Below are positions 5,552 to 5,682 of a stretch of DNA of 5,682 bases, one piece after another. The position numbers and the translations under genes are program-made. Numbering within the stretch: position 1 is the first letter of the stretch; each line of letters begins with the position of its first letter. The notes under the pieces are model-generated. The model did not search any database, was not told the origin of the DNA, and saw nothing but the letters and a program-made list of their open reading frames with translations. Source of the DNA: Anaerolineae bacterium (lineage in GTDB: Bacteria > Chloroflexota > Anaerolineae > UBA4142); the NCBI GenBank assembly GCA_026417715.1, contig JAOACU010000197.1, positions 1-5,682 of the forward strand. Direction: 5' to 3'.

Positions 5552-5670
5552 CGGAAGACAAAGGACGAAAGACGAAGGACGAAGGACGAACGACGGAGGA
5601 CGGAGGACGAAGGCTGACCGCTGAATGCTGAACGCTAATCGCCTTCGTCCTTCGTCTTTCGTCATTCGTC
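5550..5670 (+). repeat. In-phase heptamer array with inverted copies
   Basis: From 5550 the sequence divides without slippage into 13 heptamers. Nine are GACGRAR-like: GACGGAA, GACAAAG, GACGAAA, GACGAAG twice, GACGAAC, GACGGAG twice, GACGAAG. Four follow of GCTGANY type: GCTGACC, GCTGAAT, GCTGAAC and the degenerate GCTAATC. After GC, four inverted copies (NTTCGTC) occupy 5643-5670. A 22-base stretch (5564-5585) is a perfect reverse complement of 5642-5663. The array overlaps the last two bases of the rel stop codon. It recalls the heptameric short tandem repeats (STRR) of cyanobacteria in unit length only. Confidence 0.9.
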
Positions 5671-5677
5671 ACTTTTT
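5585..5677 (+). terminator. Long hairpin plus T run, likely terminator of rel
   Basis: Bases 5585-5614 pair with 5641-5670 over 30 positions (26 Watson-Crick, three G-U and one C/A mismatch), with a 26-nt loop (5615-5640). AC and TTTTT (5673-5677) follow. Position after the rel stop, stem and T run suit intrinsic termination. The loop is larger and the stem longer than usual, and the arms are repeat copies, so the terminator function may be incidental. Confidence 0.55.
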
Positions 5678-5682
5678 GGGAA

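Noticed and set aside
5439..5672. Minus-strand open frames of 68-77 codons over the rel 3' end and heptamer array
   Set aside because: Their translation is low-complexity (repeated SSVVRP/FVLRPPS-like blocks) produced by the heptamers, with no start signals.

Overview
The window carries four protein genes from what is most probably a member of the Chloroflexota (Anaerolineae-like), likely from an environmental or metagenomic genome. The assignment is an inference. It rests on moderately high GC with many CGCG runs, a stand-alone F420 ligase gene in a bacterium, a short-Q-loop cytochrome bd, and intergenic spaces packed with short tandem repeats and perfect hairpins. No rRNA or phylogenetic marker analysis was possible.

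Layout: positions 1-2250 (minus strand) hold the cydAB operon for a bd-type quinol oxidase. cydA is complete (447 aa). cydB starts 9 nt after the cydA stop and runs off the left edge with 299 residues present. Positions 2251-2496 are a divergent regulatory region. It contains a perfect-consensus sigma70-type promoter for cydAB (TTGACA, 17 bp, TATAAT), overlapping operator-like dyads on the -10 box and start site, a strong hairpin in the cydA leader, a weaker candidate promoter facing cofE, and a near-perfect palindrome just before cofE. Positions 2497-3258 (plus) encode CofE, coenzyme F420-0:L-glutamate ligase. Positions 3259-3403 hold decamer tandem repeats, a composite hairpin and a good promoter for the next gene. 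Positions 3404-5551 (plus) encode a full-length RelA/SpoT-family (p)ppGpp synthetase/hydrolase with an intact hydrolase motif set. Positions 5550-5682 are an in-phase heptamer array that folds back on inverted copies of itself and ends in a T run, so it may also terminate rel.

The genes do not form one pathway: microaerobic respiration (cydAB), deazaflavin cofactor maturation (cofE) and the stringent response (rel) are side by side. cydAB is a two-gene operon with tight translational spacing. cofE and rel are co-directional, but each appears to have its own promoter.

I see no undescribed multi-gene system. The unusual material is in the non-coding DNA: the sharply defined operator/promoter at cydA, and the fact that every intergenic interval longer than 100 nt is filled with a different repeat or dyad. 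No tRNA, rRNA, CRISPR array, transposase or prophage gene is visible. No gap without a gene exceeds 300 bases.
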